NCBI GenBank assembly: GCA_944376715.1
Contig: CALWDO010000003.1
Span: 62,001-126,000 of the forward strand
Length of the DNA stretch: 64,000 nucleotides
Reading direction: 5' to 3'
Source of the DNA: an uncultured Lachnoclostridium sp.
GTDB lineage: Bacteria; Bacillota; Clostridia; Lachnospirales; Lachnospiraceae
Shown here: one piece after another, positions 17,982 through 26,792 of the stretch
Layout: every line of letters starts with the position of its first letter
How positions within the stretch are numbered: position 1 is the stretch's first letter
Notes under the pieces: model-generated
Told to the model about the DNA's origin: nothing
Database searches by the model: none
The model's input: only the letters and a program-made list of their open reading frames with translations
Translations under genes and position numbers: made by a program

Positions 17982-19874
17982 CTAAAAACGCAGGGTGAAA
18001 TCCGAATAATCCAATGAAAAGTTCGGATTATAGTAGGGATCTCCTGCCTCCAGCTGTGCTTTCCATTTTTCCCGGAAATGTTCACATTCTCTTTCATAAC
18101 GCCGGAGTTTCTCTCCTTCTTCCATTCCCCGGGTTTTTGATTCGTAATGATACAGTTCCGCAAAGGGCGTAAAAATGTTCAGATATCCTTTCTCGCGAAT
18201 CTTCAGGCAAAAATCCACGTCGTTCAGAGAAATGGTAAAGGTCTCGTCCAGTCCCCCCACTTCCTCGTAGACGGATCTTTTCACCATCAGACAGGCTCCT
18301 GTCACCGCCGTCACATCCTGGGCATAGCACAGCCTGCCCATATATCCCAGGTGTTCCCGGGGCATCTTATAATGTGTATGTCCGGCGGACCGATGGGCTC
18401 CCAGCCCGATCACTACTCCGGCATGCTGAATCGTGTTATCTCCATAATAGAGCTTGGCGCCTACCGCGCCCACATCCTGTCTCTGGGCATACATCAGCAT
18501 CTGTTCCATCCAATCCGGAGAGATCACCTCCGTATCGTTGTTTAAGAACAGCAGGTACTCTCCGTCAGTAAAGGTCACTCCATAATTGTTGATTCTGGAA
18601 TAATTGAATTCGCCTGTATAAGTGATCACTTTTACCTGAGGCTTTTTCTCCAGTTCCTTATAATAATCGAAGATAGTCTGCTCCGTACTGTTATTCTCCA
18701 CTACCACGATCTCATAATTTTTCCAGGTGGACTTATTCTCAATAGAAGAGATGCACCTGCGAAGATCTTCCACATGATCTTTATTAGGAATTACAATACT
18801 GATCTTCGGATTGCCGTCTATCGGATACCGGATCTGAAAGATTGTCGGAAATGCACGGGTGCTTTCCACCTCCACCTCGATTCCATAATAGTCTCTCATG
18901 TGGTCGTGTACCGCGCGTTTGGCCGCATCGATCGCGTAGGTTTTGGCGCCGATATCCGCCGCCACCGACTGGGGATGAGATCTCCAGTAATAAAGGATCT
19001 TCGGAATATGCTGTACGTTTTTCGCCACTTCGGTCAGGCGCAGTATCATATCATGATCCTGACTTCCGTCATATTCCGGACGGAACAGTCCCGTCTTTTC
19101 CAGCAGTTTCGCATCAAATACAGAAAAATGGCAGATATAATTGTTGGCCCTCAGATTGTCCGGAGAATAATCCGGTTTAAAATGAAGCACAATCAAATCA
19201 TCCAGGTTCGGAGAGGTAAAAGTAGCCTCATCTGTATACACATAGTCTGCGTCCTTTTCGCAGATTGTCTTCATGCATTCGTACAACAGACTGGGATGCA
19301 TCACATCATCATGGTCAAAAAGCCCGATATAGTCTCCCGTCGCCATGGAAAAACATACATTCGTATTTCCGGAAATACCTAAATTTTTCTCAATTTTTTT
19401 GTAGAGGATACGGCCGTCCTTCTCCGCATATTCCCGGCAGATCCTTCCCACATCCCCATGCTTTTCATCGCTTCCATCCGCCAGGCAGAGTTCCCAGTTG
19501 CCATACGTCTGGGCTTCCACCGATCCGATCATCTCTCTTAAGAATTTTTCGGGCGTATTATACAGCGGTACCAGAATACTGAATTTGATCTTTCGCGGAA
19601 ACACCGTCTCTTCTTCCAGTTTTCTGCGGGCGGCATCAGGAAAACTTTTTGTCCCGAAATCCACCCGTTTCGTCGCTTCTCCCCGTTTCTGCCTATAGCG
19701 GCGGTACATTCCCCTGATCCCGCCATAGTGAACATATGCGTTTCTTATACGTTGAAAAAAGTGTACTATGACACGCAAAGGTTTCGAAGCCTTCCAATAC
19801 CAGGTGTCCCGGAATCTGTCAAACCGTTTGTCTCTGTATTCAGGCAGATCTGCCTGCTGCTTTTCTTTACTCAT
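17982..19874 (-). CDS. Two-domain GT2 glycosyltransferase
   Basis: 630-residue protein with a basic helical N-terminus (1-90) and two complete GT2 domains. Domain 1 (about 97-330) has FSILVPLYNTPEKFL, LADGSDEKHGD, LGISGNTNVCF, GLFDHDDVMHPS and YDGSQDHDMILRL. Domain 2 (about 355-600) has ISIVIPNKDHVEDL, VVENNSTEQT, FNYSRINNYGV, LFLNNDTEVISPDW and SLNDVDFCLKI. Both halves keep their metal motif, unlike the paralogue at 9955-11739. This layout suits a polymerising or dual-linkage enzyme extending a lipid-linked chain. Donors are unknown. It sits between the methyltransferase-kinase and the SGNH esterase. Confidence 0.92.
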   Translation of the reverse strand: MSKEKQQADLPEYRDKRFDRFRDTWYWKASKPLRVIVHFFQRIRNAYVHYGGIRGMYRRYRQKRGEATKRVDFGTKSFPDAARRKLEEETVFPRKIKFSILVPLYNTPEKFLREMIGSVEAQTYGNWELCLADGSDEKHGDVGRICREYAEKDGRILYKKIEKNLGISGNTNVCFSMATGDYIGLFDHDDVMHPSLLYECMKTICEKDADYVYTDEATFTSPNLDDLIVLHFKPDYSPDNLRANNYICHFSVFDAKLLEKTGLFRPEYDGSQDHDMILRLTEVAKNVQHIPKILYYWRSHPQSVAADIGAKTYAIDAAKRAVHDHMRDYYGIEVEVESTRAFPTIFQIRYPIDGNPKISIVIPNKDHVEDLRRCISSIENKSTWKNYEIVVVENNSTEQTIFDYYKELEKKPQVKVITYTGEFNYSRINNYGVTFTDGEYLLFLNNDTEVISPDWMEQMLMYAQRQDVGAVGAKLYYGDNTIQHAGVVIGLGAHRSAGHTHYKMPREHLGYMGRLCYAQDVTAVTGACLMVKRSVYEEVGGLDETFTISLNDVDFCLKIREKGYLNIFTPFAELYHYESKTRGMEEGEKLRRYERECEHFREKWKAQLEAGDPYYNPNFSLDYSDFTLRF

Positions 19875-19907
19875 TTTACCGACCTCAATTTTATGATTCG
19901 GAACCCG

Positions 19908-22034
19908 CTATCTGCCCAGGGCCCGTTTGATTTTCTTCAGTACGCGGTATGGTCCGCTCTGGCTGATCCGTTCTGCCGCTCTCATCCGATTCAGAAGGTT
20001 CATACAGGCATATGCCGTATCCGGGTTCATATGCTCTACCGACAATTCCGCATGGAGCAGCCGCGTGCCCTCTGCCAGATTCGTCACCGTTATCTGAGGA
20101 TCAGCCGTCGTGTACAGGATTCCCTGTGTCTCCAGTTCCCGTCCGTTGTGGATATATTCCAGTTCATAGGAACCGCCCAGTTCTCCTGCCAGCCTGCGAA
20201 CCTTTACCAGGGAACACCCTTCCGCCGGATCCAGCCGCAGCGCCTTCGTCCCTTCCGGGAGTGAGATTTCCAGACGTATCACGCCCTGCTTATCCGGCTG
20301 CGTAAGGATCCACCTACTGTCTGCTTCCGAGAACCCGTTCCCGGTATCTGTGTAAACCTGTATCCTGTTTGAACGGTCTGCCTGCAGCAGCGTCTCCAGC
20401 TGAAGCGTCCGGCCTGCCGTGGCAAGATACTGTTCTCCGATCGTCACCGTCCCGCCCAGAAGCCAGCGCTGAAAATGATGTTCCATCTCCTCAAACTGCC
20501 GCTCCTCCTCCGGACTGATCCCCATCTGGGCCATCAGCCCCAGGGCTTCCAGGTCGTTCCTTCCATGCTGGTAAAGAGAAACCGCTCTCCAGATCAGATA
20601 TTCCGCCGGAACCTGTACCGGGAAAGTCCATTCATAATCTATAATCCAGATACCGTCCGCCGTTTTCATCAGGTTGCCGAAGATCCAGTCCAGATTGTTC
20701 ACCGGCGCTCCCCGGTACGCTTTTGTAAATTCAGGATTTCCAAACATCTCCACAAACAGTCCGCTTTTGGCAAAGGGCTTCAGATCCGGTCTCAGCGTGT
20801 CGGTCAGCAGTTTTTTATACTCCTGGAGTCCCGTCTGAATCCCGGCATAGTCTTTTCGTGCCCGCAAAAGATCCAGTTCTTCCTCCAAGGTCTTTCCCCG
20901 CAGGAATTCAAAGCAGGCATTTTTGCCGCGCAGTTCGCACCGATTGGCATGCACGCCGTTTTTCTGATACAGCCGTTCTAATTCCTGTTCCCAGCGCTTC
21001 ATCTCCCGCACATGTTCCTCGGCTTTTGGATGCACCGGAACTTTGTATACCAGAGGCAAACCATTCTCCTGTACGATCTCTGTCCGGATCATAAACCGTT
21101 CCGCCCGGTCATTGGAATATTTCACATAATCCGGAAGGTCTTCTCTGTCCTGTCCCACAACAATCAGAAAAGCGTTGGAAAAATCAGGAAAACGTCCGTC
21201 TGCAATCAGCTGGTCATAAACTTTCTCCTCCTGAAACAGAACCAGCCGCTCTCCCTCAAAGTTTCTCAGATTCTGGTTCAGCTCTCCTGGTTTCGGAAGC
21301 CATCGATCCGAATAAAGACTCATGGGGAACCATCTTTCCGGATACGGATAATAGAAACGATATTCGCCGCACCCGGAAGCCTCCAGTATCTGCTGCAGTC
21401 TGTTTCTGGAGAACGTATTTCCTGCGCCTTCCAGACTGTCAAAATACCGTCCCGTATGAGGTTCTGCGGCACCCGCCCAGTACTTCAGTCCGAAACGGTT
21501 GTCTGCCGCCAGCACCAGATGTCCTCCGGGTTTTACATAAGACAGAATTCTCTGAAGCGCCTGTTGTTCCGGCGCGTCACCGTCAAAATAACGTTCCGCC
21601 TCCGCCAGAAGCCCGCAGGCAATAACCCAGTCGTATTTTCCACCCAGGTCTTCCAGGCATTGCCATGGATCTCCTGCATGGACTTCCAGATTTTCCGCGC
21701 TCCGGTAACGTTCCGATAAAATGCGGCTCCGGCTGACGCTTTTATCTACGCACACCACATGTCCTGCTTTTTTCAGGAAACCTCCGGTAAGTTGTCCACT
21801 GTCAGAACCGAATTCCAGAAGATTATCCTCTTTTCCCACCGGCAGCCACTCCGTCAGATTGGCGCGCAGATGCGATAAATGATAAAGTACCGGCCAGCTC
21901 CGTTCGCTGCCCCGCCGGCAGTCATAGTCTTCCTCTGCCAGACGCCGGATCTGTTCGTCCTCGGAAGGAATCTGCTCCAGGCGGTCTGCCCCGTCTCTAT
22001 AAGCCAGTATCACGTTTCCTATCTTTTCCTGCAT
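19908..22034 (-). CDS. SAM methyltransferase fused to kinase-like domain (putative glycan chain-capping enzyme)
   Basis: 708-residue multidomain protein. Residues about 45-235 are a class I SAM methyltransferase: motif I LLEFGSDSGQLT (72-83), acidic Asp97 and YDWVIACGLLAE (134-145). Residues about 310-500 look like an aminoglycoside/LPS-kinase-type fold: Lys331 in VYKVP, hinge-like FEFLRGKTLEEEL (375-387), catalytic-loop-like NLDWIFGN (447-454) and metal-site IIDYEWTF (464-471). A beta-rich C-terminal domain follows. It lies 4 bases after the Wzt-type ATPase. In E. coli O8/O9a, WbdD combines methyltransferase and kinase to cap the chain recognised by Wzt; the same job here is inferred. Kinase activity is not certain because the classical HxD is replaced. 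Confidence 0.85.
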   Translation of the reverse strand: MQEKIGNVILAYRDGADRLEQIPSEDEQIRRLAEEDYDCRRGSERSWPVLYHLSHLRANLTEWLPVGKEDNLLEFGSDSGQLTGGFLKKAGHVVCVDKSVSRSRILSERYRSAENLEVHAGDPWQCLEDLGGKYDWVIACGLLAEAERYFDGDAPEQQALQRILSYVKPGGHLVLAADNRFGLKYWAGAAEPHTGRYFDSLEGAGNTFSRNRLQQILEASGCGEYRFYYPYPERWFPMSLYSDRWLPKPGELNQNLRNFEGERLVLFQEEKVYDQLIADGRFPDFSNAFLIVVGQDREDLPDYVKYSNDRAERFMIRTEIVQENGLPLVYKVPVHPKAEEHVREMKRWEQELERLYQKNGVHANRCELRGKNACFEFLRGKTLEEELDLLRARKDYAGIQTGLQEYKKLLTDTLRPDLKPFAKSGLFVEMFGNPEFTKAYRGAPVNNLDWIFGNLMKTADGIWIIDYEWTFPVQVPAEYLIWRAVSLYQHGRNDLEALGLMAQMGISPEEERQFEEMEHHFQRWLLGGTVTIGEQYLATAGRTLQLETLLQADRSNRIQVYTDTGNGFSEADSRWILTQPDKQGVIRLEISLPEGTKALRLDPAEGCSLVKVRRLAGELGGSYELEYIHNGRELETQGILYTTADPQITVTNLAEGTRLLHAELSVEHMNPDTAYACMNLLNRMRAAERISQSGPYRVLKKIKRALGR

Positions 22035-22038
22035 AACG

Positions 22039-23319
22039 TCACACCTTTTCCACCGTAATCTCCGAATTCATATCATAAAATCCAACGGTATCCTTATCGG
22101 AAAGAACTGTCATTCCAACCAGATCATACAACCGGTGATAGACCTTAAATTCATCTCCCACATAACCCGTACAGCCCAGAGAGATCAGATAATCTCCCCC
22201 CTGCAGGTCAATACGCTGACGGTATGTGACGATTCGGTCTTCTCCTGCCTCTACGATTCCGGTCTCCACCCGTTCAAACATCGTATTGGTTCCTGTAATG
22301 TCCGTACCCTGTTTATTGCGGATCGTAATCGTAAAAATCGGATTTGCCACACGGCTGTGAAAGTGAACTTTTGCCTTCACCTGGCAGACAGATCCTTTTT
22401 CGATAATACTGGAAAATTGTCCATACTGGTCCACAATGGCAAAATCCACAATCTCCGCCTGCTTTTCTCCGTAGTCCAGAATTGTAGGATTTACTTCAAA
22501 ATGGTCTTTCCATGCCTTTCCGTTCTCTGTATGTTCGCCTATGGAACTTTTTCCGCTCACATCCTCCAGAGTCTCCTCGTCCAGCTGATGCACCAGAAGC
22601 TTCTTATACATATTGACCATATCTTTAGGCGAACCCTCTGCCAGCTTCACTCCTTTATTCAGCAGAATCACTCGGTCGCAGTATTTGGCGATGCTGGTCA
22701 GGTCATGGCTTACGAAAAGGATCGTCTTGCCCATCTTTTTAAACTCTTCAAATTTGTGATAACACTTGGCCTGGAAAAACACATCTCCCACAGCCAGGGC
22801 CTCGTCTACGATCAGGATCTCCGGATCAATATTGATTGCCACGGCAAAAGCCAGGCGTACAAACATTCCGCTGGAATAGGTCTTCACCGGCTGGTTGATA
22901 AATTCTCCAATATCGGCAAATTCCAGGATTTCCGGCAGCCGGGCCTTGATCTCTTCCTCCGAGAATCCCATCATTGTGCCATTCAGGTAAACATTCTCCA
23001 GACCGGTATATTCCATATTGAATCCGGCTCCCAGCTCCAGAAGGGCAGAGATACGTCCGTTGATCTGCATGGTTCCGCCGCTGGGGCTTAAGACCCCGGT
23101 AATGATTTTCAGAATCGTAGATTTTCCGGATCCATTAACGCCGATGATTCCTACCATCTCGCCTTCCCGGACTTCCATACTCACATCCCTCAGCGCATAA
23201 TGTTCTGTATAACATTTTTTTTTGGTAAGTCCCAGCGAATCCTTCAGACGGTCCCTGTTCCGGTTATATAATTTATATATTTTGGTAATATGCTCTAATT
23301 TTATCGCTTCGCCGCCCAT
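22039..23319 (-). CDS. Polysaccharide ABC exporter ATPase with C-terminal Wzt domain
   Basis: 426-residue ATPase of a glycan exporter. The nucleotide-binding domain (about 5-245) has Walker A GVNGSGKST, signature YSSGMFVRLAFA, Walker B ILIVDEALAVGD and H-loop FVSHDL, with the long N-terminal insert typical of the Wzt/TagH group. A linker leads to a beta-sandwich Wzt C-terminal domain (about 285-425, GGDYLISLGCTGY) that in Gram-negatives binds the capped chain end. A frame extends to 23346, but the start at 23319 has AGAAGGAGT at the right distance. It pairs with the permease upstream (10-base gap) and the capping-like enzyme downstream. Confidence 0.94.
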   Translation of the reverse strand: MGGEAIKLEHITKIYKLYNRNRDRLKDSLGLTKKKCYTEHYALRDVSMEVREGEMVGIIGVNGSGKSTILKIITGVLSPSGGTMQINGRISALLELGAGFNMEYTGLENVYLNGTMMGFSEEEIKARLPEILEFADIGEFINQPVKTYSSGMFVRLAFAVAINIDPEILIVDEALAVGDVFFQAKCYHKFEEFKKMGKTILFVSHDLTSIAKYCDRVILLNKGVKLAEGSPKDMVNMYKKLLVHQLDEETLEDVSGKSSIGEHTENGKAWKDHFEVNPTILDYGEKQAEIVDFAIVDQYGQFSSIIEKGSVCQVKAKVHFHSRVANPIFTITIRNKQGTDITGTNTMFERVETGIVEAGEDRIVTYRQRIDLQGGDYLISLGCTGYVGDEFKVYHRLYDLVGMTVLSDKDTVGFYDMNSEITVEKV

Positions 23320-23329
23320 AATACTCCTT

Positions 23330-24142
23330 CTACAATACGTCCGCAAAATGTACTTTCAGCTTCCGGAACACATGGTATCCCACCAGCCATACGACGGCTG
23401 TCACACACCAGAAATACACATGCATCCATCCCAGACTCCCCACGGAACCGGATCCAAAGAGGACTTCCCGGTAACCATAGACAATGTAGCAAAGCGGATT
23501 TAATTTCAGGACCGCAAGAACAGGATATTTTGCCAGCAGGTCTTCCAGGGACCACATAATCGGCGTCATCCATATGCCTACCTGAAGAAAAATATTAATG
23601 ATCTGACTCAGGTCCCGGAAAAATACCACTAAAGAACTGGTCAGCATACAAAGGCCGGTGACAAAGATCATAAGGCTGGCGCTGAAATAAACAACCCATA
23701 GAGTATGAAGCCCCGGGTAGTAGCCGTACAGTGTAAATAAAAGCAGCATAAACAGCACGAAGAAGGCGTGGATAAACAGCGCTGCTATGGTCTTCACCAG
23801 CGGCAGAATATCGATGTTAAACACTACCTTCTTCACCAGATAATTGTATTCCAGCAGCGCATTGGTTCCGTTGCTCAGGCTCTCCGAAAAATAGAACCAG
23901 GGCACAATACCGCTGACCAGCCATAGGACGAACGGTACGTTGATCCCTTCTTTCAGTTCTGCTGTCGCGTTGTTCAGTCCGATCTGAAACACAAACCAGT
24001 ACACCAGCACAATGACCACCGGCTGCACCATCGCCCAGACCACACCAAAATAGGAACCCGCATACCGGGTCTTGAAATCGTTTTTCGCCAATTTCCAGAT
24101 CAGTCTGCGGTTCCCCCAAAATTCCTTTATCATTTGGACCAT
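23330..24142 (-). CDS. ABC-2 type polysaccharide export permease
   Basis: 270-residue permease of the Wzm/TagG/RgpC type that moves lipid-linked glycan across the membrane with the adjacent ATPase. It begins with the amphipathic helix region RRLIWKLAKNDFKTRYAGS followed by GVVWAMVQPVV, a family hallmark, and has six predicted membrane segments (about 33-52, 65-82, 110-135, 145-170, 178-195, 230-250). A longer frame begins at 24184, but ATG at 24140-24142 has AAGGAGAG and is preferred. It follows rfbC by 11 bases. Confidence 0.93.
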   Translation of the reverse strand: MVQMIKEFWGNRRLIWKLAKNDFKTRYAGSYFGVVWAMVQPVVIVLVYWFVFQIGLNNATAELKEGINVPFVLWLVSGIVPWFYFSESLSNGTNALLEYNYLVKKVVFNIDILPLVKTIAALFIHAFFVLFMLLLFTLYGYYPGLHTLWVVYFSASLMIFVTGLCMLTSSLVVFFRDLSQIINIFLQVGIWMTPIMWSLEDLLAKYPVLAVLKLNPLCYIVYGYREVLFGSGSVGSLGWMHVYFWCVTAVVWLVGYHVFRKLKVHFADVL

Positions 24143-24153
24143 TGGTCTCTCCT

Positions 24154-24705
24154 TTATCTGTTCCAGTCTTTGATACCGCCCCATTTCTGATCCTTCTCAG
24201 AAATGGTGAGCTCCATCCCCTCCGGGATCGGCCATTTTACTCCAATATCCGGGTCATTCCAGAACAGTCCGCCTTCATCGTTAGGATGATAGAAATCCGT
24301 GCACTTATACGCAAATTCCGCATAGTCGGACAATACCAGGAAACCATGCGCGAAGTTTTTCGGAATGAAAAACTGCTTTTTGTTCTCCGCCGACAAAATC
24401 ACGCCGTGCCATTTTCCGTATGTCTCAGAACCTGGCCTTAAATCCACGGCTACGTCAAACACCTCGCCGCTGACCACACGCACCAGCTTGTCCTGCGGAT
24501 AGTGAATCTGGAAATGCAGACCGCGCAGCACGCCTTTCTTGGACGCCGACTGGTTGTCCTGAACAAATTCCATATCGATGCCGGCCGCCGCATAATCTTT
24601 ATAATTATAAGTTTCCATAAAATATCCGCGTTCATCACCGAACACCGTCGGAGTGATGATCTTAAGCCCTTCTATTTCACAGGTCTCTACTGTAATCTTT
24701 CCCAT
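24154..24705 (-). CDS. rfbC: dTDP-4-dehydrorhamnose 3,5-epimerase
   Basis: Third step of dTDP-L-rhamnose synthesis, a cupin-fold epimerase of 183 residues. Family motifs include FGDERGYFMETYN, the catalytic His region VLRGLHFQI, KLVRVVSGEVFDVAVDLR, the IPKNFAHGFLVLS active-site segment and YKCTDFYHPNDEGG. It follows rfbA by 24 bases. The remaining pathway genes rfbB and rfbD are not in this window and must lie elsewhere. Product feeds the rhamnosyltransferases of both glycan operons. Confidence 0.96.
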   Translation of the reverse strand: MGKITVETCEIEGLKIITPTVFGDERGYFMETYNYKDYAAAGIDMEFVQDNQSASKKGVLRGLHFQIHYPQDKLVRVVSGEVFDVAVDLRPGSETYGKWHGVILSAENKKQFFIPKNFAHGFLVLSDYAEFAYKCTDFYHPNDEGGLFWNDPDIGVKWPIPEGMELTISEKDQKWGGIKDWNR

Positions 24706-24729
24706 TTTCTCTTCCTCTTTTTCGTATTT

Positions 24730-25599
24730 TTACAGGCCGTTGGCCACGTCTACCAGATACTGTCCATACGCCGTCTTCATCAGAGGCTCCGCCAGTTTCA
24801 AAAGCTGCTCCCGGTCAATAAAGCCGCGGCGGTAGGCGATCTCTTCTATACAAGACACATACAGGCCCTGGCGTTTCTGCATGGCCGCCACAAAATCAGC
24901 CGCATCCAGAAGCGCGTCATGATTGCCGGTATCCAGCCATGCGAACCCGCGTCCCAGCGTCTCCACCCGAAGCGTGCCTCTGCGCAGATACTCGTTGTTG
25001 ATACTGGTAATCTCGATCTCTCCGCGGGCGGAAGGCTTTACATTCTTTGCGATTTCCACCACATCATTGTCATAGAAATAAAGTCCCGGCACCGCGTAAT
25101 TGGACTTGGGATGTTCCGGTTTCTCTTCGATGGAGATTGCCATGCCGTTCTCATCGAACTCTACCACGCCGTATTCTCTCGGATCTCTTACGTAGTATCC
25201 GAAGATGGTGGCTCCGCTCTCGTGAGATACCACGCGTTTCAGCACCTGACTGAAGCTCTGGCCGTAAAAGATATTATCTCCGAGAATCAACGCCACACTG
25301 TCCTTGCCGATAAAATCGGCGCCAATAATAAAGGCGTCCGCCAGCCCGCGGGGCTGTTCCTGCACCGCATATTCAAAACGCATTCCCAACTGGCTGCCGT
25401 CTCCCAGCAATTCTTTGAATACCGGCAGATCTCTGGGAGTAGAGATAATCAATACCTCCCGAATACTCGCCAGCATCAGAATCGAAAGCGGATAATAGAT
25501 CATAGGCTTGTCATATACAGGCATAATCTGTTTTGATACTGCTTTGGTCAGCGGATACAGTCTGGTGCCAGAACCGCCCGCCAAGATAATTCCTTTCAT
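24730..25599 (-). CDS. rfbA: Glucose-1-phosphate thymidylyltransferase
   Basis: First step of dTDP-L-rhamnose synthesis: glucose-1-phosphate plus dTTP gives dTDP-glucose. The 289-residue length is standard. The N-terminal nucleotide-binding motif [29 protein letters not shown], the base-binding [13 protein letters not shown] and [10 protein letters not shown], and [22 protein letters not shown] are all present. A good ribosome binding site (AAGGGAG) precedes it. It is the second gene of the operon that starts at 26609. Confidence 0.97.
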   Translation of the reverse strand: MKGIILAGGSGTRLYPLTKAVSKQIMPVYDKPMIYYPLSILMLASIREVLIISTPRDLPVFKELLGDGSQLGMRFEYAVQEQPRGLADAFIIGADFIGKDSVALILGDNIFYGQSFSQVLKRVVSHESGATIFGYYVRDPREYGVVEFDENGMAISIEEKPEHPKSNYAVPGLYFYDNDVVEIAKNVKPSARGEIEITSINNEYLRRGTLRVETLGRGFAWLDTGNHDALLDAADFVAAMQKRQGLYVSCIEEIAYRRGFIDREQLLKLAEPLMKTAYGQYLVDVANGL

Positions 25600-25622
25600 A
25601 AAAAATGTTCTCCCTTATGTTT

Positions 25623-26609
25623 TTATTCTTCTTCTATTTTCCGAAGCAGCAGATCGCAGTCTGTCAGGAAATTTCTGGCAAACAGAAAATAGATCTGCCC
25701 GTCTGTTTCCTTCACGTCATACAGCCTTACCGCTTCATTATCCGGCATTCTGGACCTCTTGTAAGTCTGCACCGGATCCAGTTCCGGCGTATAATCCGCA
25801 TAATAGACGGACGCCCCCTGGTAACTCTCTCCCACGCAGGCATAATCGCTGCTCACATAAAGCCTCCAGCCAGTATCTGTAGGTTCACAATTGGCCATCT
25901 CATTATCTGCCACTGCAGGCAGCAACTCTTTTACCTGACTCCAGGTTTTTCCGCCGTCTTTCGACGTCATAGCGCAGATTGCAGACGGTCCTTTGTCATA
26001 ATTTTCCATCTCAAAGAAATAATAAAGTGTACCATCCACGTAACGGATGTCTCCGTCTTCCAGATTCTGGTCTCCCCGAATCACATCTGTCACATACTCC
26101 CAGTGATCCAGATCCTCCGAACGATACAGCTTCACTGTATAAACGCCGTTTTCCCCGTCCGGATCCGGATTGTTGATGGTTCCTTCAATCGTAGTATGGG
26201 TCAGAAGCCATCCGTCATCCACACGCACCAGGATCGGATCGATCGCAAGCGTATCTGTTGCCAGTACACGCTGGTCTTCCAGCATCTCATATTCTGAAGA
26301 GAGACGAAGGATATGCGTCTCATTGGCATGGTTGCTGTATGCCACATCCCACTCTCCGGAATCCCCCTCCTGTACGTAGAGCCAGGAAGCAGATAATCCG
26401 TCATAACTTTGGATTTCACAGCCTTTCAGATCCAGAATGCGGATCCCTTCGTCTACGCTCGTGATAATCCCGTCACCGATGAATTTGGCATCCGCATTGT
26501 GATACTGCTCCAGGGTAAATCCGTTTTCAGCCGCGCCCGTCAGATCTGCGGTCCAGGCCAGTACGCAGATACAAAGTCCTGCAAAGGGGATCAGGAGCCG
26601 TCCCTTCAT
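25623..26609 (-). CDS. Secreted beta-propeller-like protein of unknown function
   Basis: 328-residue exported protein with an N-terminal signal or anchor (residues about 5-24). The mature part is almost all beta with repeats such as GDGIITSV, SGEWDVAYSN, DDGWLLTHTT and SKDGGKTWSQVKE. The last is an Asp-box-like motif as in sialidase-type propellers, and the layout resembles five-bladed glycosidase propellers. I do not see enough to name an activity. The frame extends to 26633, but ATG at 26607-26609 has AGAGGA upstream and starts the signal peptide. It is the first gene after the strong promoter at 26642-26670, leading the rhamnose/ABC export operon, so a role in surface glycan binding or trimming is plausible. 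Confidence 0.82.
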   Translation of the reverse strand: MKGRLLIPFAGLCICVLAWTADLTGAAENGFTLEQYHNADAKFIGDGIITSVDEGIRILDLKGCEIQSYDGLSASWLYVQEGDSGEWDVAYSNHANETHILRLSSEYEMLEDQRVLATDTLAIDPILVRVDDGWLLTHTTIEGTINNPDPDGENGVYTVKLYRSEDLDHWEYVTDVIRGDQNLEDGDIRYVDGTLYYFFEMENYDKGPSAICAMTSKDGGKTWSQVKELLPAVADNEMANCEPTDTGWRLYVSSDYACVGESYQGASVYYADYTPELDPVQTYKRSRMPDNEAVRLYDVKETDGQIYFLFARNFLTDCDLLLRKIEEE

Positions 26610-26641
26610 ATTATAATCCTCTTTTCCATGCATTTGGGTTG

Positions 26642-26670
26642 ATTATATCATTATTGGAGCATTATGACAA
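26642..26670 (-). promoter_or_regulatory. Strong sigma-A promoter of the rfbA-wzm-wzt-gtrA operon
   Basis: Minus strand TTGTCA (complement of 26665-26670), 17-base spacer, perfect TATAAT (complement of 26642-26647) preceded by TGA (extended -10). The leader to the ATG at 26609 is about 25-30 bases. Confidence 0.85.
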
Positions 26671-26747
26671 GTCGGTCGCTTTCAGCCTTTTTTACGGTTC
26701 CGGAAAATTTCACATTTAATAGAAAGATAGATTTTTCAGCCGGTCCA

Positions 26748-26756
26748 TGATATGAT
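26748..26756 (+). promoter_or_regulatory. Extended -10 promoter of the GT-C gene
   Basis: TGA-TATGAT at 26748-26756 with a poor -35 region 17 bases upstream (TAGATT). It lies 36 bases before the start codon at 26793. Confidence 0.45.
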
Positions 26757-26792
26757 AAGGAAATAAATAAAATATATTATATCGGAGGAATT

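Noticed and set aside
4551..26670. Glycan region as a recent genomic island
   Set aside because: No integrase, transposase, direct repeats or tRNA flank it, and base composition looks like the neighbours by eye; a composition calculation would be needed to claim transfer.
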